From NCBI GenBank assembly GCA_017654935.2, contig CM065682.1, positions 35,089,651 to 35,153,650 of the forward strand: 64,000 nucleotides of DNA, in the 5' to 3' direction. Position 1 is the first letter of the stretch, and each line of letters begins with the position of its first letter. The position numbers and the translations under genes are program-made. The notes beneath the pieces are model-generated. The model was not told where the DNA came from and did no database searches. It was given only the letters and a program-made list of their open reading frames with translations. Below, piece by piece: positions 47,576 to 58,267 of this stretch. The DNA comes from Phymorhynchus buccinoides (taxonomy: Eukaryota; Mollusca; Gastropoda; Neogastropoda; Raphitomidae).

Positions 47576-48878
47576 GGACGAGGTAGATGGATAGGTTAAG
47601 TTACACGTCTTAGTAAATGTAATTGTTATTTTTAACCATGATTATAATCAACAATAAAAATCGATGAATGAAGGAAAACATGATGTGCTTTTAAAGGAGA
47701 CAACACAAAGACATAAAAACACAACCATGTTTGGGGGGGATCAGCCAGTCATGAATCAGGGGAGGGATAGTTCCAAGTGGTCAGTTGGGGTGGGATGAGG
47801 GGTCTGGGGGTTTGCTTCCAATAAGCTGATGATAATTTGAATGTAATAGATGCAGCCAAGGCTTCTCGCGAGAGAATAAGGTAAAACTATAGCTTGGTAC
47901 TACATTTCTCCCTCTTTTTATTTTATTTCTAATTTTGTTATGAAGGGGTGGAACCTATGTAACCCTTCTCAAATCCATATTTTATGTAGTACCCAAGTCC
48001 AAAGACACGTAACAATAATTATAACAACAATGACATCTATACATCAAAGAAAAGGAAAAGAAAGGAAACATATCGGAGCCATCTAAACGTCATATCACAT
48101 GGTAGCAAGTCTTTGTTTGGTGATGATTTAGTTTAAGAAAAGCCCAAACAATAATAGAACAAACTTTGTAAAATTAATCTTATCTATAAGCAAGAAGTGT
48201 ACTTTACAACTTTTAGGGTAGGTCTAGCTCAGACAATATTTCATGGTAAATTAGACACATAATTATTTGAAACCAAACCAGGCCATGCTACAGTAAAAAT
48301 TGTAACAAAAAAATCAATTATAATCGACGATACTTGTTCAAATCAAATCGGTAATTATCACTATTATCCACCTAATAAAGCAAAGCATACTAAATTCTAT
48401 CAATTATGTAAAACTTCAAAACATGTGTCAGTCAGTCCTGTTTGAAGCCACGACTTCCAGATACAAAGGAGGCAATTACTATCCTGGAGGACAGGGCATA
48501 GTGTTAAATGTAAAGAAATCTTGCCCAAAATATCCCCACTCTCATGAACAAAGAATGTGTTGACAGCTGGGGCTGGGGAAGGTCCCCAAAGGCCAAACAA
48601 TCCTTTTTGCTGCAGTACTAGTAAGAGCAAGTGCAAATACCTTTGAGTTTGGGATTCAATATCATTCACAGAAGATTAACAATTTACCATGATTTGCAAT
48701 CTTAAGATTCAAAATGTGACATAGAACATGGATCAAAGGTAAACCTACCTTTGAGAACAACGAATAAACCAGTGAAGCCAGGCTGAACCATGCAGGCCCT
48801 CAGCTCTAATTTGCGCTTTCAATTTCAATCACATGAATTCACATTAGCAACTTAACTGAAGTTTGGATTTTATGGATG

Positions 48879-50336
48879 TGTTAACCGCCGTTTTGTCCAA
48901 ATTCCGCCATTTTTTCTATAGAAAAAACGGCGGGGTTAGATCCGCCGTTTTGTCCAAATTTTCTAGACAAAACGGCGGGTTGGACAAAACGGCGCCCGAT
49001 TTTGAACCGCCGTTTTGTCCAAATGAAAGTTGGAGTTATAAAAACTCTTTCTTGACAAGTTCTCATTTTAAAAAAAATCTTTGCTAAATAAAATGAATAA
49101 CAAGCTGACAACTGACACTGGTCACTTTGGCCTACTTTTACCGTTTGAATGCTAATTAGTGTATTAGGAGATCATATGAACAATTGTTGATGTGGTTGAC
49201 CAGTGGTCAGTGTCACTGACCAGTGGTCACTTTGGCCTATTTTCACTGTTTGACTGCAAATTAGTGTATTAGGAGTTCAAATGAACCCCAAAAAATGTGG
49301 TTGACCAGTGGTCACTTTGGCCTATTTTCACTGTTTGACTGCAAATTAGTGTATTAGGAGTTCAAATGAACAAATTTTGATGTCGTTGACCAGTGGTCAG
49401 TGTCACTGACCAGTGGTCATTTTGGCCTAAGGTTTGATGTGGTTGACCAGTGGTCAGTGTCACTGACCAGTGGTCACTTTGGCCTATTTTCACTGTTTGA
49501 CTGCAAATTAGTGTATTAGGAGTTCAAATGAACAAATTTTTATATGTGGTTGACCAGTGGTCAGTGTCACTGACCAGTGGTCACTTTGGCCTATTTTCAC
49601 TGTTTGACTGCAAATTAGTGTATTAGGAGTTCAAATGAACAAATTTTGATGTCGTTGACCAGTGGTCAGTGTCACTGACCAGTGGTCATTTTGGCCTATT
49701 TTCACTGTTTGACTGCACATTAGTGTATTAGGAGTTCAAATGAATAAGGTTTGATGTGGTTGACCAGTGGTCACTTTGGCCTATTTTCACTGTTTGACTG
49801 CAAATTAGTGTATTAGGAGTTCAAATAAACAAGGTTTTGATGTGGTTGACCAGTGGTCAGTGACACTGACCAATGGTCAACCACATAAAGAATAGGCCAA
49901 AGTGACCACTGGTCAGTGACACTGACCACTGGTCAACGACATCAAAATGTGTTCATTTGAACTCCAAATACACTAATTTGCAGTCAAACAGTGAAAATAG
50001 GCCAAAGTGACCACTGGTCAGTGACACTGACCACTGGTCAACCACATCAACAATAATTGTTCATATGATCTCCTAATACACTAATTAGCATTCAAACGGT
50101 AAAATTAGGCCAAAGTGACCAGTGTCAGTGGTCAGCTTGTTATTCATTTTATTTAACAAAGATTTTTTTTTAAAATGAGAACTTGTCAAGAAAGAGTTTT
50201 TATTTGGACAAAAAGGCGGTTCAAAATCGGGCGCTGTTTTGTCCAACCGCTTTTTGTCCAACCAGATTGTTGAACCGCCGTTTTGTCCAAATCATAATAG
50301 AAAATTTGGACAAAACGGCGGATCTAACCCCGCCGT
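48879..50336. mobile_element. Large foldback element with palindromic satellite core, family FB
   Basis: Starts TGTTAACCGCCGTTTTGTCC, as does the 528-bp relative at 7957. Alternating inverted copies of CCGCCGTTTTGTCCAAAT fill the first 150 bp. About seven tandem units of about 105 bp follow, each containing TGACCAGTGGTCA twice around TGGTCAGTGTCACTGACCA, then CTTTGGCCTATTTTCACTGT. Near 49880 the orientation flips, and inverted units run to CTAACCCCGCCG at 50336. The last about 50 bp of the right end are missing compared with the left, and no target duplication is found. Nothing is encoded. Confidence 0.85.
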
Positions 50337-50555
50337 GCTGTGTTTCTGTGTCACTGATATACTACCCTCAACTTTTGTGGAGATTTTATGCAGCGGTTTT
50401 CAGGGTTTTTTGAGGACAGAAACAAAGCAACGGCAAAGAAGTTACAAAAATCGCAATACCTCACCATTCTGGAATGAAGTAGAGGGCTAATAAAACAATT
50501 GGAAAACAATGCAACTATGTCCCTATAATACAAGATATTTAGGTTGTAAATAAAA

Positions 50556-50562
<7 letters not shown>

Positions 50563-50623
<61 letters not shown>
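50563..50623 (+). repeat. (CT)n microsatellite
   Basis: About 60 bp of CT. Confidence 0.95.
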
Positions 50624-50625
<2 letters not shown>

Positions 50626-50755
50626 TTTCGCTTGTTGGCTTGCTCGAATGTTGGGGGAGCAGGAAGACATGTCTGCCTCCCTCCTCTGAGCCAGGGGGGG
50701 GAGGGTCAGCCCCGCTCCCCCCCTTGTTCCTACGCCACTGACACAACAATTTTAG

Positions 50756-51260
50756 TTAAAAGAAAGTTTGAGGAGGTTGGTTTTTGTGGAAGATTTGAAT
50801 GAAGTAACTGATGAGGAATGCTTGATATTGAAAGGTAGTTTGTTCCAGAGAGTTAGGCCTTGGAATGCAAAGGAACACTGACCAAAACATTTTGTTCTGA
50901 CAGCGGGGATGCGCAAAAGGCAAGAATCAGCAGAAGAACGTAGTTGACGGGTGTTGTAAGCTTATGAGGGATTTCTCATATTGTGTGGGGTCCAGTGCCA
51001 ATGACAAAAGAAAAACAGATAAATGCTTGTTTGTAGTCAATCTTGCTATGAATAGGAAGCCAATGAAGGGATTGCGATTGTGATGTGTTGCTGTTTGGAT
51101 AACTTGCAAACATGTCTGGCGGTACTATTCTGGACCTTTTGTAACTTTTCAAGAAGGCACTTTGATGAGCCAGCCAGGATACTGTTGCAATAGTCAAGCC
51201 TCAATAGAACCAGTGAACAGACCAGATGTGTCTTCCTTTTTTTTAGCTTCAATGGTTTGC
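50756..51260 (-). pseudogene. LINE 3' fragment (C-terminal domain of a CR1-like element)
   Basis: The minus strand reads LVCSLVLLRLDYCNSILAGS and LQKVQNSTARHVCKL, then after a frame change LHWLPIHSKIDYKQAF. At 50940-50758 it reads RIPAVRTKCFGQCSFAFQGL, TLWNKLPFNIKHSSSVTSF and KSSTKTNLLKLSFN-stop. This is the last about 150 residues of a CR1-type ORF2 and ends at a plausible natural stop. It is 5'-truncated with at least two frame changes and sits in receptor intron 2 in the sense direction. Confidence 0.82.
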
Positions 51261-51828
51261 AAACATTATGTTGTCTGTAACCTGTCAACCCAGGGTGTGG
51301 CTGTGAATTGTGACTCAGTATGAGCGGCGTGGGAGTAATGCCACTGTACTGCCCAGAAGAAAGGAGAACAAAAAATAGTTTGTTTCTTTTTTGTTTTTCG
51401 TGGTTCCATGCCAAAATATCCCATTTGTGTTAGTTAGTTATTTTTGGAGACAAACAGTGTTGGTGTGGAACCTTTGCATATAAAATGTGATCAAAGTCAA
51501 CTAAATGTATGGGTCTATGACGACTGAACATCTACAACAGCTCCCTTGGAAGAGGAACTTGCTTATGTCAGCTTTGTGATTCAACAATATTTTGTTGTAA
51601 ACTTGTGCGATCTATAATAGCTGATTTCACGAGATATGTTTGAAAGTCGACGTGCGACTTGTCTTCGGCTAAGTGAAAGATTTGTTTACTTTTATGCTTT
51701 TTATGTCATTACGTTTATGCTGAAAAACAATTTTCTTTTTTTTCTAAGACAAGAAAATTATGTGAACTGTGTTATCCTCTCCTCTCTAAGCTTTGTTGAT
51801 TTTGCATGTGCATACAAGATGTACTTGC

Positions 51829-52042
51829 CGTGGCTTGGTCATCAGTGCGTTGGATAAACTGTAGGCCATGGCTGAGAGCATTCAGTTCATTTTTACAGTC
51901 GTCCAACATGACAAAGCCCAGAGTGGTGTTGGGGAGGATGTCAGTGCGGTTGTTGATCTCCTCCACCGCAAAGACCATGGCCTCCGCTCGTTGGAATGAA
52001 TTCAGCAGCTCAGGCACACATCTACCACTGCTGGAATCATAC
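51829..52042 (-). CDS. Class C GPCR (mGluR-like) coding exon 2: ligand-binding lobe 1, start
   Basis: Residues 53 (split Gln) to 124. The acceptor GTGGCAG precedes GTATGATTCC. One base completes the codon begun in exon 1. It reads CVPELLNSFQRAEAMVFAVE, EINNRTDILPNTTLGFVMLD and DCKNELNALSHGLQFIQR, matching the family pattern GIQRxEAMxFAxDxINxxPxLLPNxTLGxxIxDTC. Cys61 and Cys102 correspond to the lobe 1 disulphide pair. Sequons are at Asn84 (NRT) and Asn91 (NTT). The exon ends ACG before GCAAGT, a GC donor in phase 0. The GT four bases later would shift the frame. Compared with mGluRs, the loops before Cys61 and after Arg118 are short. Confidence 0.9.
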
Positions 52043-52649
52043 CTGCCACATATTTAAGAAACATTTATAACATAGTTTAATTATTGTTGTTGATGCTTTT
52101 ATAACTTTTACTTGTTTGTTTGTTTGTTTGATTCTTTGTTTCACAGACAGATTTGTTAGTCCTGCGAGGCACCTTTCAGTCCCATAGCAAAAAAGACCCT
52201 CTTCATCTGATCTCTATCCTTTGACCTGGCTATCTTTGAGTGACATTAACATGAGTTCATGCTTCCACAAGCACAGCTCTAAGGGTCGCAATGGTATACA
52301 AACCAACGCACGGGACAAGGCGTGCACCATGGAAATTATTTAATTCTTTATCATCAACAGAAATATCACACAGAGCACTTTGCCCTACCGGCTACGTCCG
52401 CCAAGATTATTACGTGTTTACTGAACTTTGTTGTCTGGAAGTTGTTCGTTGTCAGTAAAATGAACAGCTTCAGCCTAAGCAAGCACCTAAGAACCAAGTT
52501 TGATTTAAAGAAAAATAATAATGAAATGGGAAAAAAACATTGTCGAGGGTCAGGCTATTAGTATTCATATTACGTTAACTACTCTTGAAACAATTGTTCA
52601 ATTGTAGGGATGAGTCTATATTGAAATTTGGATACAAGCTTGAGACATC

Positions 52650-53976
52650 ATTTAAATGCACATCTTGTTCACTTTACTTCTCTGTTCTTATATTAATTTA
52701 TCAACTGTACCGGTAGGGACTGCCACTCCAGAATACGGCTGTCAAGTCCTTTCTTTCTCCAAAGTCATCGATCTTTTGGACTGCTATGGCCTGGTTAAGT
52801 GTGCCCACGCTCCAAATTACGCTCATGGACACATTCTGGACAACATCGTCCACAGGACTGACCAGGCCATAGTGAAATCCGTCGCCATCGACCACACCCT
52901 CCCATCTGACCATGTCTGCCTCCTTGCCGATCTCCAACTGTCCCGCCCTCCACCTCGCAAGACTTACGTTTTCGCCAGACACCTCTCGGCTGTTGACATG
53001 ACACTCTTTGAGGCTGACCTTCAGCCTTGTATCACTATTTCACCAACAACCTCTCCTGATGACCTGAACTCTCTCCTCCTTGGGCTTCTGGACCTCTACA
53101 CTCCTGTTCGTGGTCGCCTTGTCTCCAAGAGGCTAAGAAGCTACCCTCACCTTGGTTCTCATCCGTCGGTCCCCAGCTGCAAGAAGCCAAGTGCTCAAAT
53201 CCAGTCTCACTATCCATTTAAAAAAATTGAAACTGCCAACAAATTTGTTAATAGCCTTGTTGATGCTGCTAAATCTGCCTACTACAATGCCAAAATTCTT
53301 ACAGGCTCCACTTCCAAACAGCTGTATAACACCACTAACACTCTTCTTGGCAAAACTGACTCTTCTCCTCTTCGTTCTAACCTGCCACATTCTGAACTCC
53401 CACATGCTTTCTCTGACTTCTTTGTTAGCAAGACTATCACTTGACTCCTTGACTAACAACCATACACCCTATCCTGATCCCCCTTTCTCTGGAACTCCCT
53501 TTGCTTCTTTCGAACCTGTGTCTGAGGCATTAATTTTTGTAAGGAAAATCATTATGAAATCTGGCATTAAGACCTGTGAACTTGACCACTACCGTTTCTT
53601 TCTTCACCCATTGTCTTGACACCTTTCTCACTCGTATCACCACCATCATCAATCACTCCCTCTCTACCGGTTTCTTTCCATCTTCTTTCAAATCATCAAT
53701 TGTAAGACCTGTCTTGAAAAAGCCCACACTTGATCCCGGTAACTTAAAGAACTACAGGCCTGAATCAAACCTACCGTTTCTTGCCAAAGTTTTAGAGAAA
53801 GTTGTTCTTGACCATCTTCACTCCAACATCCTTATTTACCCCCTTCAATCTGTCTACCACTCTGGCCATAGTACTGAGACAGCTCTTCTCAAAATCTGTA
53901 ACGACATACTGATTGCCCTTGACTGTAACAATATCTCTCTTCTGACTCTCTTGGACCTATCTGCAGCGCTTGACAC
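52650..53976 (+). pseudogene. LINE (CR1-like), part 1: endonuclease end and reverse transcriptase
   Basis: The plus strand reads HTLPSDHVCLLADLQLSRP, the SDH ending of an AP endonuclease-like domain. It continues with the linker (AYYNAKILTGSTSKQLYNT; LPHAFSDFF) and, after a frameshift near 53440, with HSLSTGFFPSSFKSSIVRPV and NYRPESNLPFLAKVLEKVVL. GHSTETALLKICNDILIAL and LLTLLDLSAALDT (motif A) follow. At 53976 the sequence is interrupted by a 2.9-kb TA-flanked DNA element, and the same LINE resumes at 56867. The copy is frame-broken but was fairly long at insertion. Confidence 0.87.
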
Positions 53977-54354
53977 TACAGTACACCCCGCTTATAGTAA
54001 AGTGCAGGGGAGCAAGGCTTTTCCTTTACTATAACAGGTTTTTCTTATAAACGATGTTCGGATATAGTAAAGTTTTGATGATATTTTTTACCTTATCCGA
54101 TGACGTTTTTCAAAGTCAAAGCTAACGTAAAATACTAAATACAAACCCATCCTACCCCTTCCTCATATGGTTTGAGGTCCAAAAAGGTGATTGGGTTTAT
54201 ACATGGTATATTTCCCTGTGCACAAAACAAAACTATCTGTAAAAGCATATAGTGTACAACCTCTAGCCTCCAGAATCGCCTTTGAATCTATTCATGCATG
54301 CACACGCACATGCGTGAGTGCACATACACACACACACACACACACGCACCGTGA

Positions 54355-54500
54355 CCGAACAGTTTGCCTGCGGACATTTCGCCTATGGACACTTTGCCTA
54401 CGGACATTATGCCTATGGTCACCATGCTCACCGGACATTTTGCCTACTGGACATTATGCCTACAAACATTATGCCTGATAATAGATTATCATGCCTGCAA
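54355..54500 (+). repeat. Degenerate about 15-bp repeat (GGACATTTTGCCTAC)
   Basis: Seven or more variants of GGACATTNNGCCTAYN in tandem, preceded by a CA tract. A related phrase (CCGGACATTTCGCACCC, CTGGACTTTTTACAC) recurs at 34640-34735. It may be a simple minisatellite. Confidence 0.7.
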
Positions 54501-54526
54501 TAAAATATCGCATTTTCATGATGCTA

Positions 54527-56328
54527 CAGCAAAACCCGGTTATAAGAAAATCAAAGGGAGATAATTTTTTTGTTTTCTTATATCCGAAACTTGGATAAAA
54601 GAAAACATTTTGATTTTTTTTTCTTATAACCGAGTTGAATGGGGGAAAAGGGAAAAAATAAAAGAGAAAAAAATAAAATAAAAGACAAACAGAAACATAA
54701 AACGAAGAAAAAAAATACTTTTACATAAATTGGTGCATGAAAAAAAGGAAAAAAGGAAAAACAAAGGAGGAAAAAAAGAAAGAACAGAACAGAAAATTAA
54801 AAACAAAAATGAAGGCAGACGTGGTGTGAGTTGCATGATGAGCGAGCAAGATAGTGGAGAGCAGATGAATGAGTGGGTGTGGAATGAGAGTAACATATTT
54901 GTTTAAATGTAAATTTCTGTTTCTTGTTTTTAATCAATATTCTAATTTGGATGTATAACTTACTTTACACAGTGGAAGACAATTTTGTATTTGCGTTTGT
55001 ACAATGCCAATGGACAATAAGGAAACTTGCGACCTATGACTCATGTTTTACATCATAAAATCAAAATACAGCAAAACTCGGTTATAAGAAAATCGAAGGG
55101 AGATGATGTTTTGCTTATTACCATATCCAAGTTTTCTTATATCCGAAACTCAGATATAAGAAAACATTTTGAAGTTTTTTCCCTTATAAACAAATTGAAT
55201 GGGGGAAAAGGGAAAAAAGAAAACAAAAAGAAAGACAGAAAAACAAAATGAAGAGAAAATCCTTTTCCCTAATTTGATGCATGTCTTGCATCATAAAATC
55301 AAAATAGTCTAAGAAGAAGATTTAAAGTAGCCTACAACAACTTAACTAAGAAGCCTTTTTTTTGTCTTTTTACTGTTATCAAATGCGTACCCCTTCACAT
55401 TTCTTGTACTGAATTATTACCATTTACTGTCCACCCATACAGCTTTTCATCGATCGTTTGCTTTTGTTTATGTGGATGTTCGTCCACATATTCAGTTATT
55501 TGTATTTATCTTAAAGAAATGAATTGCCTTTTCCTCTCTGCCATTGCTGCTCAAAATGTAAGGATGGACGACAGTCTCTCTACCACCAACACAAAAGTAC
55601 TCATATTTTTTTCTTCTGCTCAACATTTATTTTGCACAGAATACTGAAGGAAAGTATAGAATAAAGGAACAAAAACAACTCAATTAGTCTTGTAATCAAA
55701 TGCCTGTACTGTTTAGAATGTCTGTGACACAACTGGTATGAGGTAAACTTTCCCTTTTTGGAACGACTTCAATTTTCTCGGAACATCCTTTCAGTTCAGG
55801 TCCAACTCACTTTTAAAGACAAACTGAACTAACACGATTAAATCCCTTGTTTTTTTCTGGGTAGCTGTGACCCACATGCAAATTCCCCCAACTTCAAATT
55901 GAGGCTGCTCTTTCAAATGTTTCGTTTTCAATTTGGGGGCATTTGTATGGGAGTCAAACCTGGTCAAAACAAGATTTTGTACCAGCTATAAGAAGGAAAA
56001 CACGTGGAACCCGTGATTTTGACACGTGATCTGGTGGGTCTTTAAGAAAATGTTGTCAATGGTAATTCGCTTATAAGTAAATAGAACTCGCTTATAAGAA
56101 AATGAACTGCAAACCAACTCTCTTGTATGACATAATTTTCTTATATCCAAGTTTCCATTGCAGATGGGAGAAAAAATGTGCTTGCTTATAACCGAGTTTT
56201 CTTATAAGCGAGTTTCTTATATCCCAGTTTTGATCATAGATAAGAAAGAAGTTCGGCAGGGAATTTTTTTTTGCTTCATTGTAAGCGAGTTTTCTTATAA
56301 GCGAGTTTCTTATAAGCGGATTCGGCTG
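54527..56328. mobile_element. pogo/Tigger-like element 'A', inner copy
   Basis: TA-flanked (54525-54526 and 56329-56330), with ends CAGCAAAACCCGGTTATAAG and CTTATAAGCGGATTCGGCTG. It is collinear with most of 11092-14803 without that copy's insertion; the CAGAAACATA-AAACGAAG junction near 54700 shows the empty site. An internal second start (CAGCAAAACTCGG, 55068) is shared with 13226. Confidence 0.75.
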
Positions 56329-56866
56329 TATATATATTTTTTTCGGATTCATTTTTTTCCACTAAGTAATGAGGGGAAAGAAACATGTTTTTGAGTGCCT
56401 TTCAATTTCGTTGATGAAGGTGGGTAGAGGGAGTAGTGAGACTGTGACGTATACATTGATGACGTATTTACAAAGGTCAGGAAGAGGACAATTTTTTTTA
56501 TTGTAACGAGGAGGAACCACAAAATAATTAATGACTTTACTATAGGAGTTATTTTTATTTGTATTATAACCCAGTTGTTATTATGGGTGGGTGGGTGGAG
56601 TGGTGAGACTGTGACAGCATACATTGGTGACGTATTTACAAACGTCACCAAGAGGACAATTTTTAAAAAATTGTAACCGAGGAGCCAGTCCTGTGGGGAA
56701 CCAAAAGTAACTTTACTATAGCAGGTTTTTAAAAATTATAACCGAGTTGCTACTATCCGAGGTCTATTTAGTAATAAAACAGTAGACCTTTGGCCGGGAA
56801 CCAGTGCTTTCCTTTACTGTAACCGAAATTTCTTATAACCGAGTTTACTATAAACGGGGAGTACTG

Positions 56867-57322
56867 TATTGACCGCACTATCCTTTCCCGTCTAAGTCAC
56901 TCTTTTGGGTTTTCTGACACAGTCCTGAACTGGTTTCGTTCCTACATCACTGATCGTCAAGAAGTAGTCTCTGTCTTTCTTCTAAACCTACTTATGCACT
57001 TCTTTGACCTAGGGTGTGCAGCAAGGTTATGTCTTGGGTCCTCTACTCTTCATTCTCTACATCTATTCTGTCTCCTCTATTGTTCAAGAACACCTGCTTC
57101 AGCATCATTCTTTCTCTGATGATAATCAGTTGTAATGTCTCCGAACCACTCTCTGACCTTCCTGTCATGATTCAAAGCACCCAGTCCTGTGTAGCCAGCC
57201 TGAAGGACTGGATGACAGAAAACAAACTAAAACTTAACGAAGAGAAATCTGAAATGATCTTGATCACCCCACCAAACCTTCAAAGTCACCCCTCCCTCCC
57301 ATCCTCAATCAAATTCATTGAC

Positions 57323-57395
<73 letters not shown>

Positions 57396-57740
57396 TCTGC
57401 CCGCAACCTTGGTGTAACTCTTGATCAAACCCTGTCCTTTCAACAGCATGTCAGCAATGTCTGTCGTACCTGTCGAATTGCTTCAATCCGCCATCTCTTT
57501 TCAGAAGAAGCCACAAAAGCTCTTGTCTGTGCATTTGTACTATCCCGCCTTCATTAGTGCAATGCGCTTTTGTCTGGTACCCCCTCAATCCTCGTCAACA
57601 AATTAAAAAAAGTTCAAAATCATGCTGCCCGACTTGTCTTCCGCTCTTCTAAATACGACAATGTAACTCCATTGCTGGGTTCTCTCCACGGGCTCCCTGC
57701 TCAGCAAAGAATATCCTACAATATGGGATTGGACATTCTA
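56867..57740 (+). pseudogene. LINE (CR1-like), part 2: reverse transcriptase palm to C-terminal part
   Basis: Resumes the LINE of 52650-53976. It reads SRLSHSFGFSDTVLNWFRSY, then GVQQGYVLGPLLFILYIYSV (motif B, Pro to Gln) and FSDDNQL (motif C, decayed), CVASLKDWMTENKLKLNEEK, and LGVTLDQTLSFQQHVSNVCR after a CT microsatellite. It continues with CNALLSGTP and LVFRSSKYDNVTPLLGSLHG. Several stops and frame changes are present. A CT tract (57328-57392) has grown inside the coding sequence. Confidence 0.85.
57328..57392 (+). repeat. (CT)n microsatellite inside LINE coding sequence
   Basis: About 64 bp of CT between the IKFIDSS and LGVTLDQT segments, where related LINEs have only a few serine codons. 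Confidence 0.95.
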
Positions 57741-58109
57741 TAATAGTCAGTGCTGGGTGCAAAAAAAAGTACTCAGACTTATCTCATTACCCTGTATAAA
57801 TAAAAATTCGTTCGTTCGTTCTCTTTCAAATTTCCAAAGATGTCTGTTGTCTTGTTCATCAATTCATTTCATAGAATTAATCTGTATCTTGGTCGTCCTA
57901 ACATTTTTTGACAAGCTACATTGTCAGTTTTATAGGCCTATGACAACTCACTAACTGCAAAAATTGAAGAATGCAAAAATGGAGACATTTATGACTTTTG
58001 TGGGGAGGTGGGAGTGGGCTGAGAAACGAAAACAGCAATATTGTGAAAACATTCTTCAAGCACGTTATTTTGCTGTTTAATTGCCATAATTTACAATCGC
58101 GAGACTGAC

Positions 58110-58267
58110 TGATGCATGGAAGAGACAAATCCCAGGTTGAGGTCTCCAGGACGGCTGTACTTGACATCAGGGAGCTCAGGGATGGGTCGGATCAGTCCAC
58201 AGTGAATGCCCCAGAACTGGCGCCAGACCAGCAGCACCAGCAGGGGCCAGGGTCTGTGCCGCCTCAT
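58110..58267 (-). CDS. Class C GPCR (mGluR-like) coding exon 1: signal peptide and N-terminus
   Basis: Residues 1-52 plus two bases of Gln53. The start ATG at 58267-58265 has G at -3. Residues 1-24 form a signal peptide: basic MRRHRP, hydrophobic WPLLVLLVW, then FWGIHCG. Next comes LPDVKYSRPGDLNLGFVSSM, matching the opening xxGDxxLGGLFPVH strand of class C receptors. The exon ends CATCA before GTCAGT (phase 2) and joins exon 2 in frame. Upstream, CTCACAG at about 58287 looks like a splice acceptor, so a non-coding first exon may exist further right. The start is the only ATG in frame that gives a signal peptide. Confidence 0.87.

Larger units (their letters stand above)
53979..56866. mobile_element. 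pogo/Tigger-like element 'C' inserted in a LINE, itself carrying element 'A'
   Basis: Ends CAGTACACCCCGCTTATAGT and ACTATAAACGGGGAGTACTG are inverted repeats, flanked by TA (53977-53978 and 56867-56868). With the insert and one TA removed, the LINE reading frame continues directly through motif A, so target and duplication are exact. Inside, an A-type element runs from 54527 (CAGCAAAACCCGG) to 56328 (GGATTCGGCTG), also TA-flanked. An extra 54146-54520 segment with CA and GGACATTT repeats is absent from the copy at 11286-12862. No transposase is present, so it must have moved using a transposase supplied elsewhere. The superfamily is inferred from TA, CAG and the TIR style. Confidence 0.85.
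52043..58109 (-). other. Receptor intron 1 (6.1 kb)
   Basis: Donor GTCAGT at 58109, AG acceptor ending at 52043, phase 2. Almost all of it is a LINE (52650-57740) cut by a nested DNA element. 52043-52650 and 57740-58109 show nothing recognisable. Confidence 0.85.

Noticed and set aside
48400..48669. Additional receptor exon between exons 2 and 3
   Set aside because: No similarity to class C ligand-binding domains and not needed for phase; exons 2 and 3 join in frame.
49190..50100. CRISPR-like array
   Set aside because: Repeats are tandem without unique spacers, invert at the centre, and the genome is eukaryotic.
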